Source: JADFNO01 sp965369945 (GTDB lineage: Bacteria > Planctomycetota > Phycisphaerae > Phycisphaerales > SM1A02). From it: a stretch of 39,036 nucleotides of DNA. Of the stretch, positions 23,814-30,566 are shown one piece after another. A program made the position numbers and the translations under genes. Where the stretch lies: positions 1 through 39,036 of the forward strand of contig CBDUST010000005.1 of assembly GCA_965369945.1 (NCBI GenBank), given 5' to 3'. Below the pieces are notes generated by a model. The model was not told where the DNA came from. It ran no database searches and was given only the letters and a program-made list of their open reading frames with translations. Numbering within the stretch: the first letter of the stretch is position 1; every line of letters starts with the position of its first letter.

Positions 23814-24349
23814 ACCTAGACGGGAGCGATATGGCAGAGCAGATAGACCTGGAAAAGCTGAAGGCGATCATGGAGGTGCTGCCAAAGGACTTGGTGTGCT
23901 TTGTGGATTCCAGTTGCTTAGCCGTGTACCCCGCGCCAAAACGTACATGCCTAAGCGGCATCTGGGACGACCCCGATTGTGTCTTCTTTAGAAATGGATC
24001 ATTCGGGACTGGGAAATGGGTTATGGACCCGAAGAACATCGCCAAGGCTCATGCGATACGTGCCGCACACCCCCTGATCGCCGAGGTCGAGCGGCTGCGG
24101 GGGAAGAACAAAACACAAGGTGCCGACTTGAAACGGGCGGCGAAACACATCGGCAAGTTAGCTACGTCAAATACCGCGCTGCACAATTTAGCCCAATCAA
24201 TGCGTATGCACCTTGACGGCGAAGCATTTGAAGTGATGCAGGCCAATTCCAAACGCATCGGGAAGCTGGAGGCGATGATCCCCAAGTGTCCCGAATGCGA
24301 AAGCCTCGTGGCACACAGGGAATGCACCAATCCAAACTGCCCAGGTTAA
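23798..24349 (+). CDS. Coiled-coil protein with C-terminal zinc motif
   Basis: The 183-residue product may start at 23798 or at ATG 23831 (behind GGGAG). A globular part with CLSGIWDDPDCVFFRNG is followed by a helical stretch (about 95-160) and a C-terminal CPECESL...CTNPNCPG zinc knuckle. Function is unknown; proteins of this plan in phage early regions are often annotated as hypothetical. Confidence 0.62.
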   Translation: MAGPLDLDGSDMAEQIDLEKLKAIMEVLPKDLVCFVDSSCLAVYPAPKRTCLSGIWDDPDCVFFRNGSFGTGKWVMDPKNIAKAHAIRAAHPLIAEVERLRGKNKTQGADLKRAAKHIGKLATSNTALHNLAQSMRMHLDGEAFEVMQANSKRIGKLEAMIPKCPECESLVAHRECTNPNCPG

Positions 24350-24350
24350 G

Positions 24351-24383
24351 GTCCGATTAGAGACGTTACTAGGAGATGTGATG
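24351..24383 (+). repeat. Stop-to-start intergenic element, copy 1
   Basis: GTCCGATTAGAGACGTT followed by AGGAG and an ATG. It shares GTCCGAT-AGAGACGTT with copy 2. Confidence 0.6.
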
Positions 24384-24563
24384 ACGAAGGAAACAACCGA
24401 ACCGCTGAAGGAAATCGTCCATCAACATCAGTGGGGGCAGTCGTACAATCGCGCCTATGTAGAATTGCAAAACTGTCAAAAGTGTGAGACGTACCGATGG
24501 CGCACCGAACTGCAAGAGTGGACCGTTGTTCGCAGGAAGCCCGATCGAACAATAGTCCGATAA
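24381..24563 (+). CDS. Small cysteine-containing early protein
   Basis: The 60-residue protein has one CQKC pair near residue 32 and a His pair before it (HQHQWG), which may bind a metal. AGGAG in repeat element 1 precedes its ATG. Arg/Trp-rich C-terminal half. No family recognised. Confidence 0.58.
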   Translation: MTKETTEPLKEIVHQHQWGQSYNRAYVELQNCQKCETYRWRTELQEWTVVRRKPDRTIVR

Positions 24564-24589
24564 GAGACGTTGCATTGGAGTGAGTGATG
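24555..24589 (+). repeat. Stop-to-start intergenic element, copy 2
   Basis: GTCCGATAAGAGACGTTGC, then TTGGAG and the next ATG. The stop of the upstream gene lies inside the element. Confidence 0.6.
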
Positions 24590-24865
24590 GCTAAGCAAAG
24601 ACCGTGTATCAAGTGCGAAACGTATTTTCTCCCTCGCGGGTATGAGGCTACCTGTCAACCGTGCGAGGAATTGCATTCCCATGACACTGACGACAGCAAA
24701 GGTCCGCTTGGATGTCCGTGGTGTGGGGAATGTGTCGATAGTCTAACGGATGACAGGCTGGATGACTGTGCCACGGTGGCGGGAGACTGCGGTTATTGTG
24801 GCAAACGGGTCAGCGCCTATTTGAGCGTGACTCGACTCTACACCGCGAGCCGCGTAGTCCCATAA
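24587..24865 (+). CDS. Small protein with four CxxC knuckles
   Basis: The 92-residue product has CIKC, CQPC, CPWCGEC and CGYCG at about residues 7, 24, 42 and 66, enough for two zinc sites. Asp-rich linkers separate them. This looks like a double zinc ribbon, perhaps binding nucleic acid or a host protein. It is flanked by repeat elements 2 and 3. Confidence 0.65.
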   Translation: MAKQRPCIKCETYFLPRGYEATCQPCEELHSHDTDDSKGPLGCPWCGECVDSLTDDRLDDCATVAGDCGYCGKRVSAYLSVTRLYTASRVVP

Positions 24866-24887
24866 CGATGGTTATGTTGCATTCGCC
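24857..24887 (+). repeat. Stop-to-start intergenic element, copy 3
   Basis: GTCCCATAACGATGGTTATG then TTGCATTCGCC. It shares GTCCCATAA with copy 5 and CGATGGTTATGT with copy 4. Confidence 0.55.
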
Positions 24888-24918
24888 TGAGCGCCGAAAA
24901 TTTGAGAAAGGTCTGATT

Positions 24919-25188
24919 ATGAGTGAGCAATGCCCAGTATGCAAGAGCGAGGTCGAAGCCATGTCAACCCCAGCGGGAAGCCTTGACAGCGGACACAGCG
25001 TTCAAGCCCTAGAGGTATGCGCCACGTCCGGCCAAGTGAAGGTAATGGCGCACACCGTGCTGTTTTCGACGCGGCTCGATGAAAACGAGCGTGGCGACCT
25101 GATCCACGCCATACACCTTTTATGGGATCTAGCGTTTATCGAGGGACAGCGCGAGGCTTACAAGCACGTGGAGCTTGCGGGGTCTTAG
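24919..25188 (+). CDS. Small early protein with CPVC motif
   Basis: The 89-residue ORF starts at ATG 24919 behind GAAAGG. CPVCKSEVEAM at residues 5-15 is a single cysteine knuckle; the rest is helical, with an LIHAIHLLWDLAFIEGQREA helix near the end. Function is unknown. Confidence 0.6.
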   Translation: MSEQCPVCKSEVEAMSTPAGSLDSGHSVQALEVCATSGQVKVMAHTVLFSTRLDENERGDLIHAIHLLWDLAFIEGQREAYKHVELAGS

Positions 25189-25233
25189 TCCGATCGATGG
25201 TTATGTGGCGCCAGTACATAGGAGATGGTGATG
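25188..25233 (+). repeat. Stop-to-start intergenic element, copy 4
   Basis: Begins GTCCGATCGATGG and contains TTATGTGGCGCCAGTACAT (25201-25219), a 19-base exact match to copy 5, then AGGAG and the ATG of the next gene. Confidence 0.65.
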
Positions 25234-25482
25234 GCAAAAATTAACGACGATTTGAAATCTTACAACAGGATCGGCAAGGATAACAAGTCCGTGATCGTTC
25301 GCAACGTGTGGCTAGAATATGGCCCAACGGAAGAGATATTACTGATGGTCGGGGTGAGCGGCAGGGAGCCGACGGCGGTGGCCGCGATCACCAACCGGGA
25401 ATTGCAAGTCGCTCGGTCTGCGGTTTGCGATACGTTATACTTGACAGTGATTGGCATGCCCAAGACTCCGACCAGAGCGTAG
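25231..25482 (+). CDS. Small early protein of unknown function
   Basis: The 83-residue protein, behind AGGAG in repeat element 4, has basic helices at the start and strand-rich NKSVIVRNVWLEY and EEILLMVGVSG segments. A beta-grasp or similar small fold is possible. No known family. Confidence 0.58.
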   Translation: MAKINDDLKSYNRIGKDNKSVIVRNVWLEYGPTEEILLMVGVSGREPTAVAAITNRELQVARSAVCDTLYLTVIGMPKTPTRA

Positions 25483-25516
25483 CCCCCGCCCAGCCGCATT
25501 GAAAGAGGAGTAGGTG

Positions 25517-25720
25517 ATGGCCAAGACTAAAATGAAACACGAATTGCAAGCCGCTGTGGATGGGATCATCGAGCAGCTAGTGAGGCGAGCCGTCGCACCG
25601 CTGATGGTGGCGATTATAACCGCCGGGCTGCTGGCTAACGCTGGCGCGGATCCAGATCATGAGCTAGTTAGGAGGTACGCCGACATCATGGTAGACAAGA
25701 TTTTCCAAGATCGGAAATGA
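25517..25720 (+). CDS. Small protein with hydrophobic segment
   Basis: The 67-residue ORF sits behind GAGGAG. It has an amphipathic N-terminal helix, a hydrophobic stretch at about residues 27-43 (VAPLMVAIITAGLLANA) and a charged C-terminus (RRYADIMVDKIFQDRK). A membrane segment is possible. The 133 bases after it contain a TGCCT/AGGCA hairpin and no clear gene. Confidence 0.55.
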   Translation: MAKTKMKHELQAAVDGIIEQLVRRAVAPLMVAIITAGLLANAGADPDHELVRRYADIMVDKIFQDRK

Positions 25721-25853
25721 CTCAGCGGTCCCCGCGTGCGCCGTCTGGAACACGGACCGATAGGAGGCCGTCATTGCCTGTTAGGCATGAGAGATTGAGC
25801 CGAGCCCACCAACGGGCGAGGCGGCGCACGCTTTTTATTGAAAGGATTGCACG

Positions 25854-26567
25854 ATGGCAACATTCTCAGAGTGGCTACATGAGAGATACGAAGGAACGGT
25901 ACACATGTGGACTCCCCAGTCGATAGGCGAGGTGGAGAAAGTCGCCGAAGCCTGGGCGGCGAAGGAAATCCGGGAGTGTCGGGGCGAGGGGGCTGCTGTC
26001 GATCCCCCATCCACCGAGCTGCTGCTATCACAAGCCACGCTCGACGCGATGGGTGCGCTGAATGCGCGGATGGACCGGATCGACATTATGGCGATCGAAG
26101 ATCGTCAGCGAGTGAACGCGATCACGGGCGAAGTCCGAACGAATCGCGGGGAAGCGCTCGGTCGGCTCGCCAAGCTGGAGGAACGTTTCGACACCAAGGT
26201 TACTTGGGAAGTCGACACCAAGGTTACTTGGGAAGGATTGGAAGAGATCTATACACGGATTACCAAGCTGGAAGACGCCTCAAGCCCCTCGAACGCCATG
26301 TCGCCCGACAACCGGGTGGACGTGCTGATTCAGCGGATAGCCAAGCTGGAGGAGCGACCGACAGGGGTGTCAGAGGTATTCCTTCGGTCCATCACGGACG
26401 CCATCGAAGACCGGCTCGACAAGCTGCAATCTGACTTCTACGAATTCTACAATAGGGTTCGGGGGTTGACGAAGCCATCCGATAGCAGCTCGGACGATCG
26501 TGGCCAGCCTGCGCTCGGGACAATTTACGGACCGTCAGGTACGGATAGGCCAGGGAGATCACGATGA
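25854..26567 (+). CDS. Coiled-coil protein of unknown function
   Basis: The 237-residue product follows GAAAGGATT. It has several predicted coiled-coil blocks carrying repeated KLEE/KLED steps (LAKLEERF, ITKLEDA, IAKLEERP). A 21-base tandem duplication at 26190-26210 and 26214-26234 repeats DTKVTWE. The C-terminus is Ser/Gly/Arg-rich. Similar helical proteins may act as tethers or scaffolds, but nothing specific can be said. Confidence 0.6.
   Translation: MATFSEWLHERYEGTVHMWTPQSIGEVEKVAEAWAAKEIRECRGEGAAVDPPSTELLLSQATLDAMGALNARMDRIDIMAIEDRQRVNAITGEVRTNRGEALGRLAKLEERFDTKVTWEVDTKVTWEGLEEIYTRITKLEDASSPSNAMSPDNRVDVLIQRIAKLEERPTGVSEVFLRSITDAIEDRLDKLQSDFYEFYNRVRGLTKPSDSSSDDRGQPALGTIYGPSGTDRPGRSR
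26190..26234 (+). repeat. 21-bp tandem direct repeat in a coiled-coil gene
   Basis: The 21-base unit beginning GACACCAAGGTTACTTGGG occurs at 26190-26210 and 26214-26234, a 24-base period that adds eight residues in frame. Identity at all third positions indicates a recent duplication. Confidence 0.85.
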
Positions 26568-26935
26568 GCAGCAGAGCCAGCCCAAAAGAGCGGACCGAGT
26601 TCGTCCGGCGGATGCAGCAGTTATACCCAGGGTTCAACGTGACCGAGCCGTGCTACTACATCATGTCGAAGGCCGCGACGTGGGTGCGGTGCCAGGAAAC
26701 GATCGAGTGGCGCGAGGCGGGCGGATTTAAAGACCGCCCCTTGGCGAATACCCAGAGGCGGCTAGCCAAACAGCGGATTGAGCGACGCGCGGCGGAGGAC
26801 TTTCCGAGACACTGCATCGTGGTATTCGATCCGGATCAGTTCGAGGCTATGATTTGGCTCGGATTCGACAGCCCCGGACTGGACTCGCGCTACATCCCGG
26901 TTCCCACCAGCAAGCGGAGGCAGACCAATGAATAG
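26564..26935 (+). CDS. Basic protein of unknown function
   Basis: The 123-residue ORF begins on an ATGA overlap. It has a helical opening (ERTEFVRRMQQLYPG), a Trp-rich strand region (WVRCQETIEWREAGG), an Arg-rich helix and a HCIVVFDPDQFEAMIWLGFD segment. No motif recognised. Confidence 0.58.
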   Translation: MSSRASPKERTEFVRRMQQLYPGFNVTEPCYYIMSKAATWVRCQETIEWREAGGFKDRPLANTQRRLAKQRIERRAAEDFPRHCIVVFDPDQFEAMIWLGFDSPGLDSRYIPVPTSKRRQTNE

Positions 26936-27236
26936 GCGGCGGGCAGGATTCCGGATGTTCCGGGCGGGCATCCTAGCCGGGCTCGCCGCGCTCCTGCCCG
27001 CCGCCATCGGGCAGCCGCACCACGTATGCTACAACACGCTCGCTGCCCGGTTCGAGGATGAATGGCACCGCCCGCTGTACGCCGAAATGTCCTGGCGGGA
27101 GCTGCGTTTGTTCTGGGAGTTCCACGGAGGCCCGGACAAGCTGATCAGCAGCAGCAGGGCGAAGTGCTACGACCTGAACGACGATAGGCGCCTGGACCTG
27201 CGCGACGTGGCAGCGTTCAACAACAGGAGGACTTGA
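26928..27236 (+). CDS. Exported small protein with dockerin-like calcium loop
   Basis: The 102-residue product starts with a Sec signal peptide: a basic MNRRRAGFRMFR, hydrophobic AGILAGLAALLPAAIG, then QPHHVC. The C-terminus holds one EF-hand-like loop YDLNDDRRLDLRD with D1, N3, D5, D9 and D12 in dockerin spacing, followed by VAAFNN. Such D-x-N-x-D repeats are characteristic of surface proteins of planctomycetes, Phycisphaerae in particular. It lies in a phage operon with AGGAGG before its downstream neighbour. The function is unknown; it may act at the host surface. Confidence 0.68.
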   Translation: MNRRRAGFRMFRAGILAGLAALLPAAIGQPHHVCYNTLAARFEDEWHRPLYAEMSWRELRLFWEFHGGPDKLISSSRAKCYDLNDDRRLDLRDVAAFNNRRT

Positions 27237-27238
27237 CG

Positions 27239-27424
27239 ATGGCAAACCAGGAAGAGCCGGTTGTGCATAAATACGCCAATGGCTTGGCGGGGAAATTCGG
27301 TATTGCGGCGTGTGGCTGTGACCTCTGGAAAACGCACTTGACAGGAAGGAGTACGTGGCGTGGAGTCCCGTTGAGAAACCGCTGCAAGAACTGCCTGAGA
27401 ACGAAGGGAAAACGACATGTGTAG
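27239..27424 (+). CDS. Small cysteine-rich protein
   Basis: The 61-residue protein starts behind a perfect AGGAGG (27225-27230). CGC near residue 27 and CKNC near residue 51 may coordinate zinc. The end is Arg/Lys-rich (RTKGKRHV). It overlaps the next gene by 8 bases. Confidence 0.6.
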   Translation: MANQEEPVVHKYANGLAGKFGIAACGCDLWKTHLTGRSTWRGVPLRNRCKNCLRTKGKRHV

Positions 27425-27683
27425 CACATCCGAGACGTGCAAGGTTTGCGGGGCGAGGTTCAAGGCGCTTAAGGATTCTCTGCGGTGCGGATGTAGTAAG
27501 ACCGGGCCGGTGCTGCTGAGTACCGATGACCTGGATAACATCAAGAAGAACTTGAGCACCGAAGGGCAATTGCATCAGTTCCCGCGGGCGTTCTGGATTG
27601 CGACGCACCGGCTCCTATCCCACATCGCGGCGCTGGAGGCGGAGCTGCACAAATGGAGAGGTGAAGCATCAGGACCGTATTGA
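27417..27683 (+). CDS. Small zinc-ribbon protein
   Basis: The 88-residue product has CKVCG near residue 8 and CGCS near residue 24, a compact zinc knuckle, then a helical C-terminus (FWIATHRLLSHIAALEAELHKW). No known partner. Promoter 3 starts 10 bases after its stop. Confidence 0.6.
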   Translation: MCSTSETCKVCGARFKALKDSLRCGCSKTGPVLLSTDDLDNIKKNLSTEGQLHQFPRAFWIATHRLLSHIAALEAELHKWRGEASGPY

Positions 27684-27693
27684 CACACGACGC

Positions 27694-27721
27694 TTGACAA
27701 CGCCCGGAAACCTGGTAGGCT
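27694..27721 (+). promoter_or_regulatory. Early rightward promoter 3
   Basis: TTGACA (27694-27699), 16 bases, TAGGCT (27716-27721). It shares TTGACAACG and GGTAG-CTTA with promoter 2 but lacks the GTCGCGAC palindrome. Transcription should begin near 27728, at the first base of the structured leader. Confidence 0.72.
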
Positions 27722-27728
27722 TAACAAC

Positions 27729-27838
27729 ATGGACACTGAGGGTTCATATCAGCATGCATCAGAAAATTCCTCGGCAAGAGTCCGGACTCCTTCAAAGGTT
27801 TCCGTGCGCCCCTCAGCGTATCCATGCTCTTGCCGAGG
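27729..27838 (+). ncRNA. Pseudoknot-capable structured leader
   Basis: ATGGA (27729-27733) and CTGAGGG (27736-27742) pair with TCCAT (27821-27825) and CCCTCAG (27810-27816). CCTCGGCAAGAG (27769-27780) pairs with CTCTTGCCGAGG (27827-27838), a perfect 12-bp stem. The two helices interlock as a pseudoknot and abut at 27825/27827. Between them lies the palindrome GAGTCCGGACTC (27778-27789). TTCTTTT follows the 12-bp stem, so this stem may also act as a terminator. It sits directly behind promoter 3 and before the HNH-like gene, so it may be an attenuator or cis-acting RNA. Confidence 0.5.
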
Positions 27839-27855
27839 TTCTTTTGGTATTCGCA

Positions 27856-28335
27856 ATGCGCAAGTGCCCAAAATGTAATCGGGAAGGGACACACCCCGCT
27901 GGGGGCTCGTTCTACTGCGACCGGCATTTCCGGTTCAGGCAGATGCGGCAGAGAGCGCGAGCTCACGGGAAGACGGTTCCGGCCTGGGACGAGCTGGATA
28001 GTCTAGTGCCGTCCGGGCTGGCCTGCCGAGTATGCCGCCGGCAAATGAGATGGTTTCGGAAAGATGGCGGCTTCAATTCTGTAATCACTCTACAACACGA
28101 TAACGACGGAACACACAGGTTAATTTGCGGACTGTGTAATAACCGCTACGAGCGGTATGGGAATGCACTTTACACGCTCGACCCAGGCTTAAAGAAGTGC
28201 TCTGCGTGCAGGGCGTATTTCCCATTAACCGGGTTCCACAAATGCGTCGGGTCGTGGGATGGCGTAAGATCGTCATGTAAAACTTGCGCCAACCATGACA
28301 ACCAAAAAAGGCGTTCCAGCCATGTCAACCAATGA
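27856..28335 (+). CDS. HNH/endonuclease VII-like zinc-binding nuclease
   Basis: The 159-residue protein starts CPKC (4-7), has a further CRVCRRQM pair (about 58-65), and then an HNH-like core LQHDNDGTHRLICGLCNN, in which the first His and the later CxxCN resemble recombination endonuclease VII and related beta-beta-alpha metal nucleases. A C-terminal CSACRAYFP and CKTC pair add another zinc site. ATG 27856 follows the structured leader; in-frame ATG 27754 would overlap it. There is no strong ribosome site at 27856. Its likely role is in DNA cleavage or junction resolution. Confidence 0.65.
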   Translation: MRKCPKCNREGTHPAGGSFYCDRHFRFRQMRQRARAHGKTVPAWDELDSLVPSGLACRVCRRQMRWFRKDGGFNSVITLQHDNDGTHRLICGLCNNRYERYGNALYTLDPGLKKCSACRAYFPLTGFHKCVGSWDGVRSSCKTCANHDNQKRRSSHVNQ

Positions 28336-29164
28336 GTGGCTACGGATCCGCCTCGACATCTTCCGCGACCCCGCGGTCATCCGGTTGGCCGAATTGATGA
28401 TGACCGATCGGGCAACCACCGTGGGGATGCTGGTCCACTTTTGGTCGTGGTGCAATGAGCAGTCCGACAATGGCCATGTCAACGTGACAGCAGAATTCGT
28501 TGATTCGCACGTCGCGCACGTGGCAAAAAGACCACCAAGAAAGGCAAAAACATTCGTTAATTCGATGGTTTTTGTCGGTTGGTTGGCGCTCGAAGAGATC
28601 GACGGCGTGGAGGTTGTGGCGGTTCCAGAGTTTGAAAGATACATGTCCGAATCATCGAAGAAACGGGCACTGGAACGCATACGCAAGGAATCTGTCCGCA
28701 AAACAACGGACAAATCTCGGAACAATCGCGGAAGATTCGCGGAAGATTCGCGGAACAATCGCGGAAAAAGTGCGGACCAAGAACAAGAAGTGAGAAATGA
28801 GAACGTAGAAAGAGACAACACACAACAAGATCGTGTGCGCGTTTTGGATATGCTTTCAGGAGAGGGGATCACCGGTGGGGGCGCCCAGGCGTTGTTCGAC
28901 GGCGGGGCGACACCGGCTGACGTGACAAATGCAATCGCCTATGCCGACGGGATGAACCCGCCGCCCAGGAGCCGGACAGGCTCGATCATCGACGCCGTCC
29001 GGAAACGGTACGGGCCGGCAGAAAAGGCCAAACCTCTCGCCCCAATGCCCGAGTGCCCAAAATGCAAGTGCCCGGTAACCTGGGAGACCAACGACGCCGG
29101 TTTCCGGGAGTGCGAGGACTGCGTGCATAGATTCAAGATGGAACCTACGGAGGTGGGAAAGTGA
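28322..29164 (+). CDS. Replication initiator / replisome organizer-like protein
   Basis: The 280-residue product has an N-terminal winged-helix-like region (EWLRIRLDIFRDPAVIRLAEL, WCNEQSDNGHV, VGWLALEEIDGVEVVAVPEF, residues 5-110) of the kind found in phage replisome organizers, then a low-complexity linker (about 115-170), a GITGGGAQALFDGGATPADVTNAI helical module and a C-terminal CPKCKCPVTW/CEDC zinc knuckle. The linker DNA carries an 11-bp iteron array. By analogy with lambda O, it should bind the origin and load the replication complex. I chose ATG 28322 with AAAAAGG upstream rather than 28295. Confidence 0.75.
   Translation: MSTNEWLRIRLDIFRDPAVIRLAELMMTDRATTVGMLVHFWSWCNEQSDNGHVNVTAEFVDSHVAHVAKRPPRKAKTFVNSMVFVGWLALEEIDGVEVVAVPEFERYMSESSKKRALERIRKESVRKTTDKSRNNRGRFAEDSRNNRGKSADQEQEVRNENVERDNTQQDRVRVLDMLSGEGITGGGAQALFDGGATPADVTNAIAYADGMNPPPRSRTGSIIDAVRKRYGPAEKAKPLAPMPECPKCKCPVTWETNDAGFRECEDCVHRFKMEPTEVGK
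28696..28783 (+). other. Iteron array, likely replication origin
   Basis: Seven to eight consecutive 11-base units run from 28696 to 28783: CCGCAAAACAA, CGGACAAATCT, CGGAACAATCG, CGGAAGATTCG, CGGAAGATTCG, CGGAACAATCG, CGGAAAAAGTG, CGGACCAAGAA. The period is not a multiple of three, so selection is on DNA, not protein; each unit spans about one helical turn. A purine-rich, A-rich stretch (28784-28830) follows and may melt. The array lies inside the initiator-like gene, as in lambda O. Confidence 0.82.
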
Positions 29165-29757
29165 CCAACGAGGAATGGAGCCAGATCGTAACCGAGATTG
29201 AGGGGCTCTGGCCGACGTACAGGTTTCCTCCTGCCCGACAGCAAGAGCGGTTCGTCAACTTCGCAAGATTCTACACCGCTACGGACGTGCGCCGCGTGCT
29301 CAGTCTACACCGGGCGGACGAACCCGACCGGGCGAGCCCATTCTGGAAGGCCCTTGCCGCGTTCATGAAAGAGAAAATGCAGGCCAGCACCACGAGCGTT
29401 ACGAGCCCGCTTACCAAGCTGATCGCCCAGATTAAGACCGCCACGATCAAGCAGGACCAGGTAACGGGCCGTGACCGCGAGCAGAGCCAGGTCCAGACCA
29501 TGAGTGATGAGGAGACGTTCAAGGCGTTCGTCGCAGGCAACACGTACCTGGTTGATGCGAAGGGCCAGAGACGCCCGGACCCGGACGGGCGCCTGGCACG
29601 CGACGGGAGGCGGGTCGCTCGGATGATGTACGCAGAGTGGCAGGACGCGGTACGAGCGGCCGGGGCCATCGCACCGGCCTGGCTGTGCTGCCCGTACTGC
29701 GGCGAGAACCCGTGCAAGACATGCGACCTGTACGGGCAACCGATTGCGACTACTTAG
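29161..29757 (+). CDS. Replication-module protein of unknown family (P-like position)
   Basis: The 198-residue product begins at GTG 29161, overlapping the initiator stop. It has a helical N-terminal half with EEWSQIVTEIEGLWPTYRFP and VRRVLSLHRADEP, the linker SLTKLIAQIKTAT-like stretch, and a C-terminal CCPYCGENPCKTC zinc knuckle. Coming directly after an initiator, it occupies the place of helicase loaders such as lambda P; there is no sequence evidence for that role. Confidence 0.65.
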   Translation: MTNEEWSQIVTEIEGLWPTYRFPPARQQERFVNFARFYTATDVRRVLSLHRADEPDRASPFWKALAAFMKEKMQASTTSVTSPLTKLIAQIKTATIKQDQVTGRDREQSQVQTMSDEETFKAFVAGNTYLVDAKGQRRPDPDGRLARDGRRVARMMYAEWQDAVRAAGAIAPAWLCCPYCGENPCKTCDLYGQPIATT

Positions 29758-29774
29758 AATTGGACGATACCGAC

Positions 29775-30011
29775 ATGAGCGACAGGACTAAAATTACGGT
29801 CGAGGAAATCGTGTCGGCACACGAGGCCCTGAGCGGCCATTCATCGAAGCCAGTGAAGCTGTCTCTCCAACAACTGGGAACTGCCAGGGTCGCATTGTCG
29901 TTACTCAAGGAAATGGCCCAACGAAACAATGGATTCTTCCCGATCAGTGGCCGAATTAAAGCTACGATCTGGCAGCCGAGTGACCCGTTCAAAGAGGAGC
30001 CTGCGACATGA
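29775..30011 (+). CDS. Small early protein of unknown function
   Basis: The 78-residue ORF starts at ATG 29775. Helical opening (TVEEIVSAHEALSG), then KLSLQQLGTARVALSLLKEMAQ. It is coupled to the next ORF by ATGA. No family recognised. Confidence 0.52.
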   Translation: MSDRTKITVEEIVSAHEALSGHSSKPVKLSLQQLGTARVALSLLKEMAQRNNGFFPISGRIKATIWQPSDPFKEEPAT

Positions 30012-30232
30012 CCAACGAACCGAAAAAGGTGCCCGACACCGACCGGCTGGATATTGCGAAGATTCATAAAGACATCAATCAATGTCAGCCGCTAGACAGC
30101 CAACCGTACGGCAGTCAGACGCTAGCCAAGCTGAGAATTATTGCAAGGCGACTCGCCGTTGCCCTAGCCGCCGAGTACGAGCGGGAAAAAGAAGCAGCGT
30201 GTGAAACTGAGGGGGAGTTAAACAATGATTAA
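30008..30232 (+). CDS. Small early protein of unknown function
   Basis: The 74-residue protein starts on an ATGA overlap; it has an N-terminal polar part and a KLRIIARRLAVALAAEYEREKEAA helix. No motif recognised. Confidence 0.5.
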   Translation: MTNEPKKVPDTDRLDIAKIHKDINQCQPLDSQPYGSQTLAKLRIIARRLAVALAAEYEREKEAACETEGELNND

Positions 30233-30566
30233 GACAGAAGATTGTCATCCATTTCCTATTCAGGGTGAGACGGTGAATGGTATGATCTATCCTGCTTGCA
30301 CAGTGCCAGAGTGGCTGGCAAAGCTGGCACATGACGAATATGCTCGTCAGCATACACAGAGCTTTAAGAGGATTGCTGAGCGTGGTGGTTTTGGCAGGGC
30401 GGAATTGGTTGCACTCATTCGCGGTAACTACACTAGAGGAATTCGGAAAGCTCAGGAAGATTTGGCGAGCGAGACCGATCCGCTAGCTAAGGTCTTGGTT
30501 GAAAACTGGATGGATGAGAACGACCGAGCCAAGGCGAGCGAGACAAAGGAGGACGGTGATGCGTAA
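30225..30566 (+). CDS. Early protein of unknown function
   Basis: The 113-residue product begins behind GGGGGAG. A polar N-terminus (CHPFPIQGETVNG) leads to EWLAKLAHDEYARQH and AELVALIRGNYTRGIRKAQEDL helices. Its first half has noticeably more A/T codons than its neighbours. No family recognised. Confidence 0.55.
   Translation: MIKTEDCHPFPIQGETVNGMIYPACTVPEWLAKLAHDEYARQHTQSFKRIAERGGFGRAELVALIRGNYTRGIRKAQEDLASETDPLAKVLVENWMDENDRAKASETKEDGDA

Noticed and set aside
25721..25853. A terminator before the coiled-coil gene
   Set aside because: The TGCCT/AGGCA hairpin is not next to the T run near 25830, and the GCCC/GGGC stem is too short and too far.
25717..25926. A 69-codon frame starting on an ATGA overlap
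   Set aside because: Arg/Pro/Ser-rich with no structure, and it overlaps the well-supported start at 25854 out of frame.
27729..27838. A known self-cleaving ribozyme (hammerhead or HDV-like)
   Set aside because: The hammerhead core CTGATGA/GAAA is absent on both strands and the helix order does not fit the HDV double pseudoknot with its P4.
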